From positions 1-35,413 of IMG/VR virus record IMGVR_UViG_3300028025_002267: a stretch of 35,413 bases of DNA, one strand, 5' to 3'. The notes under the pieces were generated by a model. It saw only the letters and a program-made list of their open reading frames with translations. It was not told the DNA's origin and did not search any database. This DNA is from a virus. The translations under genes and the position numbers were made by a program. Shown one piece after another: positions 16,301 through 24,028 of the stretch (the first letter of the stretch is position 1; every line of letters starts with the position of its first letter).

Positions 16301-19300
16301 AGCCGCAGTCGCTGCTGTACTTAAATATGGTTTACGCCCACAACAAACAATAGCTGACGTACGTGACTTAGCTAATGCCTACATGGGAATTGACGAGAAG
16401 CTAGATGTACCTGGGTTTGCCAAGGCTGTAAGCGAAATTCCCCTTAATAAATTTAAAGAGTTATATGCAGATGAGATACTGCGTCTGACTAACATCGACA
16501 TCCGTGAAGCCCAACGTAAAGACGAACGTAGGTTCGAAGAGGAAGAAGAAGCTAAACTCGTTGAAGCAGAAAAGAAAGAAGAACAAGCTAAGAAGGATGT
16601 AGAGACTGCTAAGAAAGCGGTTGATACTCGCATCGAATCTATGCCTGCCAAGCCATTGGCAGATGTTATTGAAGACGTTGTAGATATTGATGCTGGTAAA
16701 AACTATCCATTCCTCCGTGCTATTTCTAAGAGTGACGTATCTAAAGGTCTTCAAGACCGTATTGATTCTGTGTTTGGCAAGATAAAGGGTGAGAAGTTAA
16801 CTGACGCAGAGATTGTTGCCGAAGCCAAGGCTTCTGAAGCTGCCGAGAAAAAAGCTAAAAAAGAAGGTAAAGCTATACCTGAGCTATCTAAACAACGTAA
16901 GAAGCTTAAGAAAGACTACGAGACTAATAACTGGAGGGTGTTTGACATTGACCCAGCCTACGTAATTTTGCGTAGCGGCGATAAGTATGCAGTTATTACC
17001 CCGGCACGCTTTAGTGCTAAAGAGATTGCCCAAGACTTTAAGACTAACTATCCAAACGTTAAATCTGTAGAAGTAAGTTCGGGCATGGCTATGAATACTC
17101 GCTATGTAGTGTTTACTGCCCCTGCATCAGGAATTTTTGCCGTAGAAACTAGACCTGCAGAACCAATTGCATCTAAGCGTACCCGTGGCTTGCAGCGTCT
17201 TGCTACCGAACGTTTTGATAAAGCGGTGCTTGAAGTACGCAACGAGATTGGCAAGTCTACCTATAAAGATTTGGCTGATGGCACCACTATTGATCGCCTA
17301 GTAGAAAAGTTCGGTCTTGAAAGAACCGTCCGTGCATTGATGGACGAAGCTGCTACCCGTGAATCTCAGCGTGAGAAGGTCGGCGAGTTCATGATGGACG
17401 ACCGAGTCCTCGGCAAAGCTATGGAGTACCTCAAGGGTACGTACGGTGTAGTTGTGCAATTTGCAATGCCTAAAGAATCTACATATAAACTTGTTCAACA
17501 ATTTAATTTTGCAGAATCTAAAGATACTTACAATGCGGAAACAATGTTAGCAACTATTTCTAGTTTTGGTGGAGATAATCAAATTGCTCGTGTTGCTAAA
17601 ATGCTTTTAAAATCCCCAGTTATAGCTAAATATGAATTACAAAATGTTCGTGTAGTTCAAGACAGAAGTACAGAAGGTGCTTACTACGCTAATTTTTTTG
17701 AAGACGGCAAACGAAAGTCTTTTATTGTTATAGGTAGTCAATATATAGGTAGTCCATATGTAGCTTTGCACGAAATTATTCATGCGTTAACCGTAGGACA
17801 AATTAAAAAAGTTCAGTCACCTGAGTACAAACGCACGGGTGCTGAATGGGAAACCGCCGCGGATAACTTAATCAATCTGTATAAATTTGTAGATCAATAT
17901 TATGTTAGTAATAATCCTAATAAATCAAAACCGTATGGTTTAAAAGACGCTGATGAATTTGTATCTGAGGCTATAGTTAATGAAGACTTTAAAAATTATC
18001 TTAAAAGTATATCTATAGCAGATATGCGCAAATCTTTAGCTCCTAATCAACAGACTTTACTTAACAAAATTATTATTAATACTAAAAATATGTTCCAAGC
18101 ATTTACCCGCTTGTTACGTAAAACTTTAGGTCTACCTGATAGTTCTAAGACCGTGTTTGATTTAACAATAGACAACATTGGTAATTTAATTGGTGGTACC
18201 CCTAGTGAAGCCATAACTAAAGGTACTATGAAAGAAATGGGATCTATATCTCAGCGAGCCCCGACACCAAATAAGTATGGGCGGGATCCAGTACCCGCCG
18301 ACGTTATAAAAATACTGGATAGTATTAAGAATAACCCAGCGCTAAACGTGCCCGTATTCAAGGGCAAGGAAGATGCGGTTTTAGCTGTTAAGACAGGGGC
18401 ATTGCCGTTCTTGGCAGTAAATCAACTACGTGATATTTATAGTAGTAACCCTAGATTAACTGAGTTAAAAGACTACTATGAGTCCACCCAACGTATGGGC
18501 GGATATAGAAACATGCTGCGGGAGAAGTATGCCAACGCACTTAACGACTTTCATAAAGTACGCAAAGCGTACAAAGGCAAACCTTTAGTTGAACAGTTAG
18601 ACGAGGTTATTAACGAGGGTTCCCGCCTTGAAGTAGATGTGCTTAAGCCAAATAAAGACTACACAGACCCTGTTGCTAAGGCTGATCACGCACGCTTACA
18701 GGCAATGTACGATAAGTTCCCAGAGGACGTTAAGTCTTTCTACAAGAAGTACCGTGATACTAACGGGTTTGTACTTGACGAGATTAAGAAGTCAATGATT
18801 GCTAGGGCACAAAGCTATGTAACTGACCCTGCCGATAAAGCCGAAATCAAAGCGATGGTTGAGAAAAAGATTGACTCGTTCAAGGAGAAGGGTCCTTACG
18901 CACCATTGATGTTCTTCGGTAACAACTGGGTAACTGTACAGATGGCAGAAGATAAAGTCCTGCCGTTCTCCTTTGAGACCCTATCTCAGGCTAAAGAGTT
19001 TGCCAAAGAAATGAAAGCTAAAGGGTATGAGACCAAGAGCTTTGAGTCTATTAAAGAACTTAAAGCCAAAGGTGCCCCCCGTGCAGGCTTCTTTAAAGAA
19101 CTAGAGAAAGTTCTTGACCGTAACAGGGTAAACCCCAAAGCTAAAGATGAGCTGTATCAGATGACTTTAATGTATCTGCCTGAAGAATCGTTTATGCGTC
19201 AGTTCCAAAACCGTAAAGGTGCCCCTACTTATGAACGGGATGCCCTTAGGAACTATGAGGAGTTAGCCGACCGTGTGGTTCATCAATTGCCAAGAGCCCG

Positions 19301-20960
19301 TTACATGATTGACATGGACAACGCTATTGAGGCAATGAAGAATAAAGTTAAGCAAGACCCTGATGATGTATCAAGCCGTGTAGTTGCCGAGATTGAAAAG
19401 CATTACGATTCTTCAATCCAGCCTAAGATTAGCCCTGCAGCTACCTTCCTAGGTAATCTAGGTTTTGCTTGGTATATGGGTGCTAACCCATCCGCTGCGT
19501 TGGTTCAGCTGTTCCAAATTTCTGGTGTAACTGCACCGTATCTGTACCCTGTTTACGGTATTAACAACGTAAATTCTGAACTGTATCAGGCGGCTAGAGA
19601 TTTCTTTGGTGGTAAAACTGAAGTTGGACGGGGTATTTTTAGTATTAAGAACAACCCAAATCTAACCGCTACTGAAAAGAAAGCTATTCAAGAGCTATAT
19701 GACTTAAACGTAATACCCCCAGCTGCTACCGAAGTTGGCGATATTGAAACTATGACGGGGCTAAAGTCTAGCACCCCAATGGAACGCACCCTAAAGAAGA
19801 TCAACATGATCATGGGTTACATGTTCCAGAATGCCGAACGGTTTAACCGTGAAGTAACTGCATTGGCTGCTTTCCGTTTAGAGTACAACCGCTCTAAAGA
19901 TTACGCTAAAGCAATGCAAGCCGCAAACGATACGGTAGTAGAGACTCAAGGTGATTACTCTGACGTAGGTACCGCTCGTGTATTTAAGCACCCAGCTGCC
20001 AAAGTATTGCTGATGTTTAAGAAGTTCATGCAGATGATGATCTATATGTATAGCCGCAACATGCAGATTATGATGCAAAGGGGCTTTACTCCTGAAGAGA
20101 AGCGGATTGCCCGCAACCGTTTAACAGGTCTGTTAGCTGCATCCGCCATGACTTCAGGTGTTACAGGCATGCCGTTCTACTGGATTGCCGAGACAATTAT
20201 GAACGCTATCGGTGATGACGACGACCCATACTACGATTTCACCACCAGCTTACGTGAGACCATGCCTGAGTTTATTGTGTCGGGTATCCCATCAGCCTTA
20301 ACTCAAGGCAACATTGCGTCCCGTACTGGATTTAGAGATATGCCGTTAATAGGCTTTATGCCTGGAGTTGGTTCAGGTGCATCAAAATCAAGCGATGCTG
20401 AAGGCGTAATTATGGATACCCTCAAAGTTGCTACGGGTCCAGTTGGTGGCTTGTTCCTAAACATTGGTCGGGGTGTTGATCAGATTAACGACGGTAAAGT
20501 CTATCGTGGTCTTGAAACAATGGCTCCATCACAAATCAAAAACTTTATGAAGGGGTATCGTTTTGTAGATGAGGGCACAGCTACTACACTACGTGGCGAT
20601 CCGTTGGGAGAAGTTACCACTTATGACGCAGCTATGCAGGCACTAGGATTTGCACCTCTACCTATTGCAACGCAACAAGAAAAGAACAATGCTGTAGTTA
20701 AGATTCAAACCGAGGCAATGCGATCTAAGCAAAGAGCCTATGCGTTAATTAACTTAGCGCAAGATGCTAATGACTCAGAAGGGTTTGATGACGCACTAAA
20801 ACTTGTTGATGAGCATAACAAGAGATTCCCAGGCTTTGAAATTAAACCAGACCAACTTATTAGTTCCTTAGAGAAGCACGCCAAGCGGTCAGCCGAGATG
20901 CTTAACGGTGTGTACATTGAGAAGGGCTTGCGTCCTTACCTCAATAAAGTTGCAGACTGA
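13362..20960 (+). CDS. Giant virion (ejection) protein with metallopeptidase domain
   Basis: 2532 residues, the largest gene here. Residues about 40-290 are Gly/Ala-rich with amphipathic helices (VGSVLGIAATRGLGRTAPLA). Residues about 290-1150 are highly charged coiled coil, including a duplicated segment (about 334-372 and 666-705, LGKNLSDPDELEAIRK and AGKNLTDPGVAEAIRA). A zinc metallopeptidase motif HEIIH is at 1470-1474 (VALHEIIHALT), with a likely third ligand in DEFVSEAIVNEDF downstream. The C-terminal third includes hydrophobic helices at about 2025-2060 and a Met/Phe-rich helix at about 2210-2235 (HPAAKVLLMFKKFMQMMIYM). This layout fits large polyvalent or PLxRFG-type virion proteins injected with the DNA. 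It probably forms part of the ejection channel, and the peptidase may process host or phage protein. Confidence 0.65.
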   Translation: MRIVEDPTLGRLTYPDSMSDAQIYADIDNRLMGLLTPKPKTTALGQVKEFGKQLIPGAGGLLEQAAKGVAGYGADVLQQKFGVGPGAEPVVGGISALTQKYVKEPLGEYFEPAPGYEVAPKLGQAVGSVLGIAATRGLGRTAPLATGMGAGAGEQVERAIEAGASPERRMQAAGMGALVGLTEALPIELAFARTMKLMPGSVMNQGLQVVRNAALTGGVEAAQEAAQNFLQNLIAKNVYKPDQELIEGVGEGAAYGAGAGAIFQAALDLTVGRRAVRATQKAQEAKTPQEAAEKVAEEVANPELTEEEKKQRQRAEIRQKQLDRGINLIDEDDLTALGIKPGKKAEAYNKLLGKNLSDPDELEAIRKTFDNYLSGTRQKLNDITTIQRVLDKQIAGEPLDLFETLVAKNYNGEDIDAYLDGLITNLQARGPAAVVPPIPTPPSTPLTKEQQYAQTLQRMRELGLKTEAEIEAEAKQTGKERKESESQLKQLKKLGVPVEAITRGEALAGAQPDLFGDITTQQGTRGTGAEAEFARQRAQFEENLRQLRVASGAAVAGVPDADTVVQATAARVKQDIATIPFSIPELLQVRNYIVRQGTEVPGAENLLLDIDNRIAELGGTAPDESAQMEMFPQEQGELPLGIQGELFEPAPAGTLPTEEVPQEGLNKAGLRELGIAPNSKTMQDVAGKNLTDPGVAEAIRAELERVVQARANDLKKAETNVALSPDKELANTAVQEARARYANAQRNLELFPLLEQPRLPFDTGRGEILPEAFPTPTQQEEEGRFRRIEEKETRAEIAAVPEVATSDDIQQLIDTIRPLRGPINKPPKTVGDKVIYPYTPEQARTYDDNLMALFQAVKGPGRIQLRFDATTPQALDLNRAVAKAEGFLRNLSKTERSRLAARLMEERGRTASREQVTKVTSKQTRREQEAFPEETRTEEGAVKTGLRKEIKEQKAEDARIARAKEEERRAREITPLIQVRAAVAAVLKYGLRPQQTIADVRDLANAYMGIDEKLDVPGFAKAVSEIPLNKFKELYADEILRLTNIDIREAQRKDERRFEEEEEAKLVEAEKKEEQAKKDVETAKKAVDTRIESMPAKPLADVIEDVVDIDAGKNYPFLRAISKSDVSKGLQDRIDSVFGKIKGEKLTDAEIVAEAKASEAAEKKAKKEGKAIPELSKQRKKLKKDYETNNWRVFDIDPAYVILRSGDKYAVITPARFSAKEIAQDFKTNYPNVKSVEVSSGMAMNTRYVVFTAPASGIFAVETRPAEPIASKRTRGLQRLATERFDKAVLEVRNEIGKSTYKDLADGTTIDRLVEKFGLERTVRALMDEAATRESQREKVGEFMMDDRVLGKAMEYLKGTYGVVVQFAMPKESTYKLVQQFNFAESKDTYNAETMLATISSFGGDNQIARVAKMLLKSPVIAKYELQNVRVVQDRSTEGAYYANFFEDGKRKSFIVIGSQYIGSPYVALHEIIHALTVGQIKKVQSPEYKRTGAEWETAADNLINLYKFVDQYYVSNNPNKSKPYGLKDADEFVSEAIVNEDFKNYLKSISIADMRKSLAPNQQTLLNKIIINTKNMFQAFTRLLRKTLGLPDSSKTVFDLTIDNIGNLIGGTPSEAITKGTMKEMGSISQRAPTPNKYGRDPVPADVIKILDSIKNNPALNVPVFKGKEDAVLAVKTGALPFLAVNQLRDIYSSNPRLTELKDYYESTQRMGGYRNMLREKYANALNDFHKVRKAYKGKPLVEQLDEVINEGSRLEVDVLKPNKDYTDPVAKADHARLQAMYDKFPEDVKSFYKKYRDTNGFVLDEIKKSMIARAQSYVTDPADKAEIKAMVEKKIDSFKEKGPYAPLMFFGNNWVTVQMAEDKVLPFSFETLSQAKEFAKEMKAKGYETKSFESIKELKAKGAPRAGFFKELEKVLDRNRVNPKAKDELYQMTLMYLPEESFMRQFQNRKGAPTYERDALRNYEELADRVVHQLPRARYMIDMDNAIEAMKNKVKQDPDDVSSRVVAEIEKHYDSSIQPKISPAATFLGNLGFAWYMGANPSAALVQLFQISGVTAPYLYPVYGINNVNSELYQAARDFFGGKTEVGRGIFSIKNNPNLTATEKKAIQELYDLNVIPPAATEVGDIETMTGLKSSTPMERTLKKINMIMGYMFQNAERFNREVTALAAFRLEYNRSKDYAKAMQAANDTVVETQGDYSDVGTARVFKHPAAKVLLMFKKFMQMMIYMYSRNMQIMMQRGFTPEEKRIARNRLTGLLAASAMTSGVTGMPFYWIAETIMNAIGDDDDPYYDFTTSLRETMPEFIVSGIPSALTQGNIASRTGFRDMPLIGFMPGVGSGASKSSDAEGVIMDTLKVATGPVGGLFLNIGRGVDQINDGKVYRGLETMAPSQIKNFMKGYRFVDEGTATTLRGDPLGEVTTYDAAMQALGFAPLPIATQQEKNNAVVKIQTEAMRSKQRAYALINLAQDANDSEGFDDALKLVDEHNKRFPGFEIKPDQLISSLEKHAKRSAEMLNGVYIEKGLRPYLNKVAD

Positions 20961-20987
20961 AAAAAACCCCGCTTTTGAGGGCGGGGT
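20961..20987 (-). terminator. Intrinsic terminator for the minus-strand block
   Basis: Read on the minus strand, the stem ACCCCGC / GCGGGGT (7 bp, 8-nt loop) is followed at once by TTTTTT. It sits one base after the giant gene's stop and faces the leftward genes, so it should stop the minus transcript before it runs into the late operon. On the plus strand no T-run follows the stem. Confidence 0.85.
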
Positions 20988-21018
20988 CTAAAGTCACTTC
21001 TCACGAAAGGAAAACACT

Positions 21019-21060
21019 ATGAGACGTCTGCTGAACAATCTCGCCACCATATTAACATAA
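21019..21060 (+). CDS. Possible 13-residue peptide MRRLLNNLATILT
   Basis: This plus-strand ORF of 13 codons has an excellent ribosome site (ACGAAAGGAAAACACT before ATG), the same style as the AAGGAAAAC sites before genes at 22786, 30481 and 30921. It encodes a basic amphipathic peptide and overlaps the 3' end of the convergent gene at 21052-21267 by 9 bases. It is the last plus-strand ORF after the giant virion gene. Expression is not proven. Confidence 0.35.
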   Translation: MRRLLNNLATILT

Positions 21061-21267
21061 AGTCCATATTCTGACCCCCAAAACACCGTTTTCTATGCGG
21101 GTTCTAAGGATAAACTCAGGTATCTTATGGTACTTAAGCTCGGTAGATAGGGCGTTTTTAGCCCACTCTGTGTCTAGACACGGCACAAATAAGGACGAAG
21201 GGCTACGTCTTCTAAGCCCTTCCCAATCAATTTCGTACCTAGCTCCGTCTAATACTAATACGTCCAT
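21052..21267 (-). CDS. Small conserved-type phage protein, unknown function
   Basis: 71 residues. The sequence is compact (MDVLVLDGARYEIDWEGLRR, then LFVPCLDTEWAKNAL, RIENGVLGVRIWTL), with regular alternation of charged and aromatic residues suggesting a folded alpha/beta domain. The ATG overlaps the end of the FkbM gene by 13 bases, so it is the last member of the leftward operon, ahead of the terminator at 20961-20987. I do not recognise the family. Coding is supported by the overlap pattern shared with its upstream neighbours. Confidence 0.6.
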   Translation of the reverse strand: MDVLVLDGARYEIDWEGLRRRSPSSLFVPCLDTEWAKNALSTELKYHKIPEFILRTRIENGVLGVRIWTLC

Positions 21268-22001
21268 TTCTTGATAGGTCCGTAGTCAGGATGCTGGGCT
21301 ACGTTATTTTCACCATACGTATGTATGTTGTAGCCAAGAGAGTGCATATAATCCAACAACTCCATACGCCTTTCCTTATACCAAGTTTTCCATGTCCAGG
21401 CTTCAAATATCACAGGTGGGAAGTTGTTGTCAGATAAAGTCTTAGTAGCGCCGCGGAGTACTGCTAACTCCATACCTTCTACGTCTATCTTAATAAGCCG
21501 TATATTGGGTATCTCTAAGCCGTCTAGAGTTATCATCTCCACCCGCTCCGTATTGCCAAGGGTATTGCATTCGTACTGATTCATACGGACTTCTAGGTCT
21601 AAACTAAACGCACCGATGTTGGGTTCTTTCAAATAATCAGGCATGCCAATAGACACCACACCTGCTTTATCCGACACTGCTAATGGATAAGCTGCTGTAT
21701 TTGCTAAAGAATTTAAGATTATATTCCCGCAAAGCTGGTAATAAATCACCCGCTGCGGTTCAAAACAAAGATAGGTATGTTGTGGGAATTTCTTGGCAAG
21801 CGGTATCGTATAGCTTCCCATATTAGCCCCAATATCTAAGACAAACCCTGGTTCTTTCCCATCTATTAAATGCCTAGAGAACTCTTGAAGTTCAGGCTCA
21901 TACCCTCCCGTGCGTACCCCGTTAGTAACAATGTCGGGCTTATCAAAGACGATATATTGGAGTTTGCCATCCCCTACTACATAGGCTCTAGGTAGGCTCA
22001 T
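21255..22001 (-). CDS. FkbM-family methyltransferase
   Basis: 248 residues. SAM-dependent methyltransferase fold. Motif I is FVLDIGANMGSYTIPLA (about 53-69, D56 and G58), motif II ends at E81 (YLCFEPQ), and the FkbM hallmark IRLIKIDVEGMELAVLRGA is at about 168-186. Family members generally O-methylate sugars or other hydroxyl groups. The gene overlaps the glycosyltransferase stop (ATGA), so a linked glycan-modifying activity is likely: the pair may add and methylate a sugar on virion, host-surface or DNA. The family is confident and the acceptor unknown. Confidence 0.85.
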   Translation of the reverse strand: MSLPRAYVVGDGKLQYIVFDKPDIVTNGVRTGGYEPELQEFSRHLIDGKEPGFVLDIGANMGSYTIPLAKKFPQHTYLCFEPQRVIYYQLCGNIILNSLANTAAYPLAVSDKAGVVSIGMPDYLKEPNIGAFSLDLEVRMNQYECNTLGNTERVEMITLDGLEIPNIRLIKIDVEGMELAVLRGATKTLSDNNFPPVIFEAWTWKTWYKERRMELLDYMHSLGYNIHTYGENNVAQHPDYGPIKKWTY

Positions 22002-22786
22002 TTAAGGTTCCCCCCTGCTTTAATAATGTCACCACCAAAGATGTACGTGCCTACGTGCTGTAGTTTAATGAACGGATTAGCGTGTACTTTGCCCCCGTGC
22101 TTACGCCATAGTTCACAGAAGTGGTAATCTTCAGACAGCATGCACCCAGTATCGTCAATGCTCAAACCAAAGAATTCACTAGTTAAAGGCTTGACGTATT
22201 CCCCGTCTACCTTATGGGTTGAGGTGCGATATTCAGGGACATGGGGTGCTAACTTCTCGAATACCCCCCGTTTAATCATCATAAAGCCCGTGCCCCCGTG
22301 CCTGACTTCTACCATGCCAGTCTCGTCGGTTTCAATAACTTCACCTTGCTCTGCAGCAAAATTAAGGACAAAGGCACCAGCGTAGTCCTGTAGCCCTGTC
22401 TTACCTTCCTTAGCGGCTTTCTCTACCTTAGCCCAGTCGACTTCTTTTTTAGGGTAGATACCACAGGCTATGTCTTTGTCTGCGTTTATTAAAGTTACTA
22501 AGTCTTGCCCCTCAAAATGGATGTCTGCATCAATAAACATTAGATGCGTGAGTTCAGGCTTACTTAAAAATATACGCACAAGTTCGTTGCGACCACGAGT
22601 AATAAGGCTCTCGTTGCCAATCTGAGTAAAGTAAGTTGGTACACCAACACGTTGAAGTGCGTTAATGGCTGTTAGGACCCCTACTAAGAAATGACCCGTG
22701 CACATACCCCCGTACATAGGGGTGGCAATCATTAGCTTGCGTTGTTCTTTAGGTGCTTCGATTGGTTTTACGTCTACTGGTTCCAT
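21998..22786 (-). CDS. Glycosyltransferase-like protein (GT-A fold)
   Basis: 262 residues from the ATG at 22786. An upstream in-frame TTG at 22831 and ATG at 22828 exist, but they overlap the preceding gene, and only 22786 has a strong ribosome site (CCAAGGAAAACAC). The GT-A pattern is clear: MIATPMYGG at the start of the nucleotide-sugar fold, SLITRGRNELVRIFL, the metal-binding D86-x-D88 (LMFIDADIHFEG), HGGTGFMMIKR and a late SEDYHFCELWRKHGG. It would transfer a sugar from an activated donor. The following FkbM methyltransferase overlaps it. Phage members of this class are widespread; the acceptor is not known. Confidence 0.8.
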   Translation of the reverse strand: MEPVDVKPIEAPKEQRKLMIATPMYGGMCTGHFLVGVLTAINALQRVGVPTYFTQIGNESLITRGRNELVRIFLSKPELTHLMFIDADIHFEGQDLVTLINADKDIACGIYPKKEVDWAKVEKAAKEGKTGLQDYAGAFVLNFAAEQGEVIETDETGMVEVRHGGTGFMMIKRGVFEKLAPHVPEYRTSTHKVDGEYVKPLTSEFFGLSIDDTGCMLSEDYHFCELWRKHGGKVHANPFIKLQHVGTYIFGGDIIKAGGNLK

Positions 22787-22799
22787 GTGTTTTCCTTGG
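22787..22799 (-). promoter_or_regulatory. Ribosome binding site deciding the GT start
   Basis: CCAAGGAAAACAC lies directly before the ATG at 22786, just after the TAA (22800-22802) of the sigma-like gene. It favours this start over the TTG/ATG at 22831/22828. Confidence 0.7.
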
Positions 22800-22991
22800 T
22801 TAACAACGACCGTCGTCGTCTTTGTCATCAAAAAAGTGATGACTCTTTAGCTTTCGTTCTTTGATAATTTTCTTGACCTTCTTCATGGCTCTTTCCTCTA
22901 TCTGAGAGACATGCGCCCTAGTCATACCAAGAACATCAGCAATTTCTTGCTGAGTCATATCCCGTTCAGAAGATTTTTTATTGCCTGCCAT
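22800..22991 (-). CDS. Stand-alone sigma-70 region 4-like DNA-binding protein
   Basis: 63 residues. The core (about 12-42), MTQQEIADVLGMTRAHVSQI then EERAMKKVKKII, has the helix-turn-helix and trailing helix of sigma-70 region 4.2, where RpoD has TLEEVGKQFDVTRERIRQIE. There is no region 2, 3 or 1, so it cannot act as a complete sigma factor. It has a basic tail, then an acidic patch (DDKDDD). It could bind -35-like sites, bridge to RNA polymerase, or act as a plain regulator of late or accessory transcription. The ATG overlaps the upstream gene by 14 bases. The domain is clear; the mode of action is inferred. Confidence 0.75.
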   Translation of the reverse strand: MAGNKKSSERDMTQQEIADVLGMTRAHVSQIEERAMKKVKKIIKERKLKSHHFFDDKDDDGRC

Positions 22992-23181
22992 TTACTCTAT
23001 GCTTTCTTCGTTCTTGTTTTTGATGGTATATCCCCCGTTTCTTTTCCGTCAATCCCATTATCTCAGTTAGTAGATCTCGTTCTTCCCTGTATTGTTTAAG
23101 CGTTACCCCCATGTAACGAGCAGTTTTTCGCTCTTCCAAATATACAAGTTGCTCTAGACTTAGTGTTAATCTTTTCACCAT
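22978..23181 (-). CDS. Small basic helical protein, unknown
   Basis: 67 residues, rich in Lys, Arg and Glu with helical periodicity (LTLSLEQLVYLEERKTARYM, YREERDLLTEIMGLTEKKRG). The start ATG overlaps the upstream stop and is preceded by CGGAGAA. No motif is recognised. Its position next to the sigma-like gene and its basic charge make nucleic-acid binding possible, but that is a guess. Confidence 0.55.
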   Translation of the reverse strand: MVKRLTLSLEQLVYLEERKTARYMGVTLKQYREERDLLTEIMGLTEKKRGIYHQKQERRKHRVNGRQ

Positions 23182-23396
23182 TTCTCCGATGTTAGTTGTT
23201 CAATCTGCCTACGTAATTTAAGAGTCTCTGCTTCTAGTTCTCTAATCCTGTCTTGTAACAGGTGCAGTTGATTGCGTAACATTTCTTCACGGGTCTCTTG
23301 TTCAATGTAATCTGCTAATGTTTTTATACTAGCACCGCTGTCTACAATATGCGGAGGTGATGCGTTCTTACGGTCTTCAGTCGTAAAGGTGGTCAT
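23175..23396 (-). CDS. Small coiled-coil protein, unknown
   Basis: 73 residues. The C-terminal two thirds (about 32-70) form an evident coiled coil with heptad-spaced Leu (LRNQLHLLQDRIRELEAETL, then KLRRQIEQL). The N-terminus is polar. The ATG overlaps the upstream stop as ATGA, and the stop overlaps the next start by 7 bases. It could be an adaptor or oligomerisation peptide. No family recognised. Confidence 0.55.
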   Translation of the reverse strand: MTTFTTEDRKNASPPHIVDSGASIKTLADYIEQETREEMLRNQLHLLQDRIRELEAETLKLRRQIEQLTSEKW

Positions 23397-24028
23397 GTTT
23401 TAATCTCCTCAAAGTTATAAAACCATTCGTCCTTGGCACTCCATTTTGCGTGGTTCTCAACACTATATACATCAGTAGGTATTTTAAAGTCAGGTATTTT
23501 TAGCACGGCAGGTACTAGCGATACGTCATACCAAAGGCAGCGATTGTTCGGCTGGCAGGCAAACTGCCCGTTGTCTAGCTTAATAAAGTTGTACGACTTA
23601 TGTTCCTCGACCCCTTCGCTAAAGCTAGTATCAATACGGTTGGTATCAGGCGATGCAAAGTCAATAGTGAATAGGTAGTTGCCAAAGTGATATTGCCTGT
23701 CTTTACCGTAGAACTTGACCTTAAGCCCACGCAGGTTAGACTTCTCAATCACTGCCATGTCATACGATAGGCAATCCCATATTTGCAAGTGATCTAGTGG
23801 TAACGGCTCGGCTACTTCTTTCCACACGTACGCACTGAGCGGTAGCTTGTCGTACAACGCACCGTAGTTGGTCAGCATAGATTCAATACGGAATGCCTGA
23901 CCCTTGATTGCCTTGGCTGTCATCCACACGCATGGTTCAAGAATACCGTGTCCATGCTCTTGATTGTATAAAAACTCAGTACGCACAAAGCATTTTACTG
24001 GGGGTATGTTAGCTACTAGGAATGTCAT
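23393..24028 (-). CDS. Conserved-looking phage protein, unknown function
   Basis: 211 residues, the longest unassigned gene of the accessory run. It is aromatic-rich and balanced in charge (HGHGILEPCVWMTAKAIKG, SAYVWKEVAEPLPLDHLQIWD, YHFGNYLFTIDFASPDTN, NRCLWYDVSLVPAVLKIPD), consistent with a globular beta-rich fold. No catalytic signature is evident. The strong ribosome site AAGGAAGG lies within the upstream small gene, which it overlaps by 20 bases. The length and clean frame make it a real gene; its role is open. Confidence 0.6.
   Translation of the reverse strand: MTFLVANIPPVKCFVRTEFLYNQEHGHGILEPCVWMTAKAIKGQAFRIESMLTNYGALYDKLPLSAYVWKEVAEPLPLDHLQIWDCLSYDMAVIEKSNLRGLKVKFYGKDRQYHFGNYLFTIDFASPDTNRIDTSFSEGVEEHKSYNFIKLDNGQFACQPNNRCLWYDVSLVPAVLKIPDFKIPTDVYSVENHAKWSAKDEWFYNFEEIKT

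Noticed and set aside
15581-16754. Several long minus-strand ORFs inside the giant gene
   Set aside because: Shadows of the charged coding sequence; they lack ribosome sites and family patterns.
20961-20987. Bidirectional terminator
   Set aside because: Only the minus-strand reading has a T-run after the stem.
22787-22831. Longer N-terminus for the glycosyltransferase (TTG 22831 or ATG 22828)
   Set aside because: It overlaps the sigma-like gene and lacks a ribosome site, whereas ATG 22786 has a strong one.
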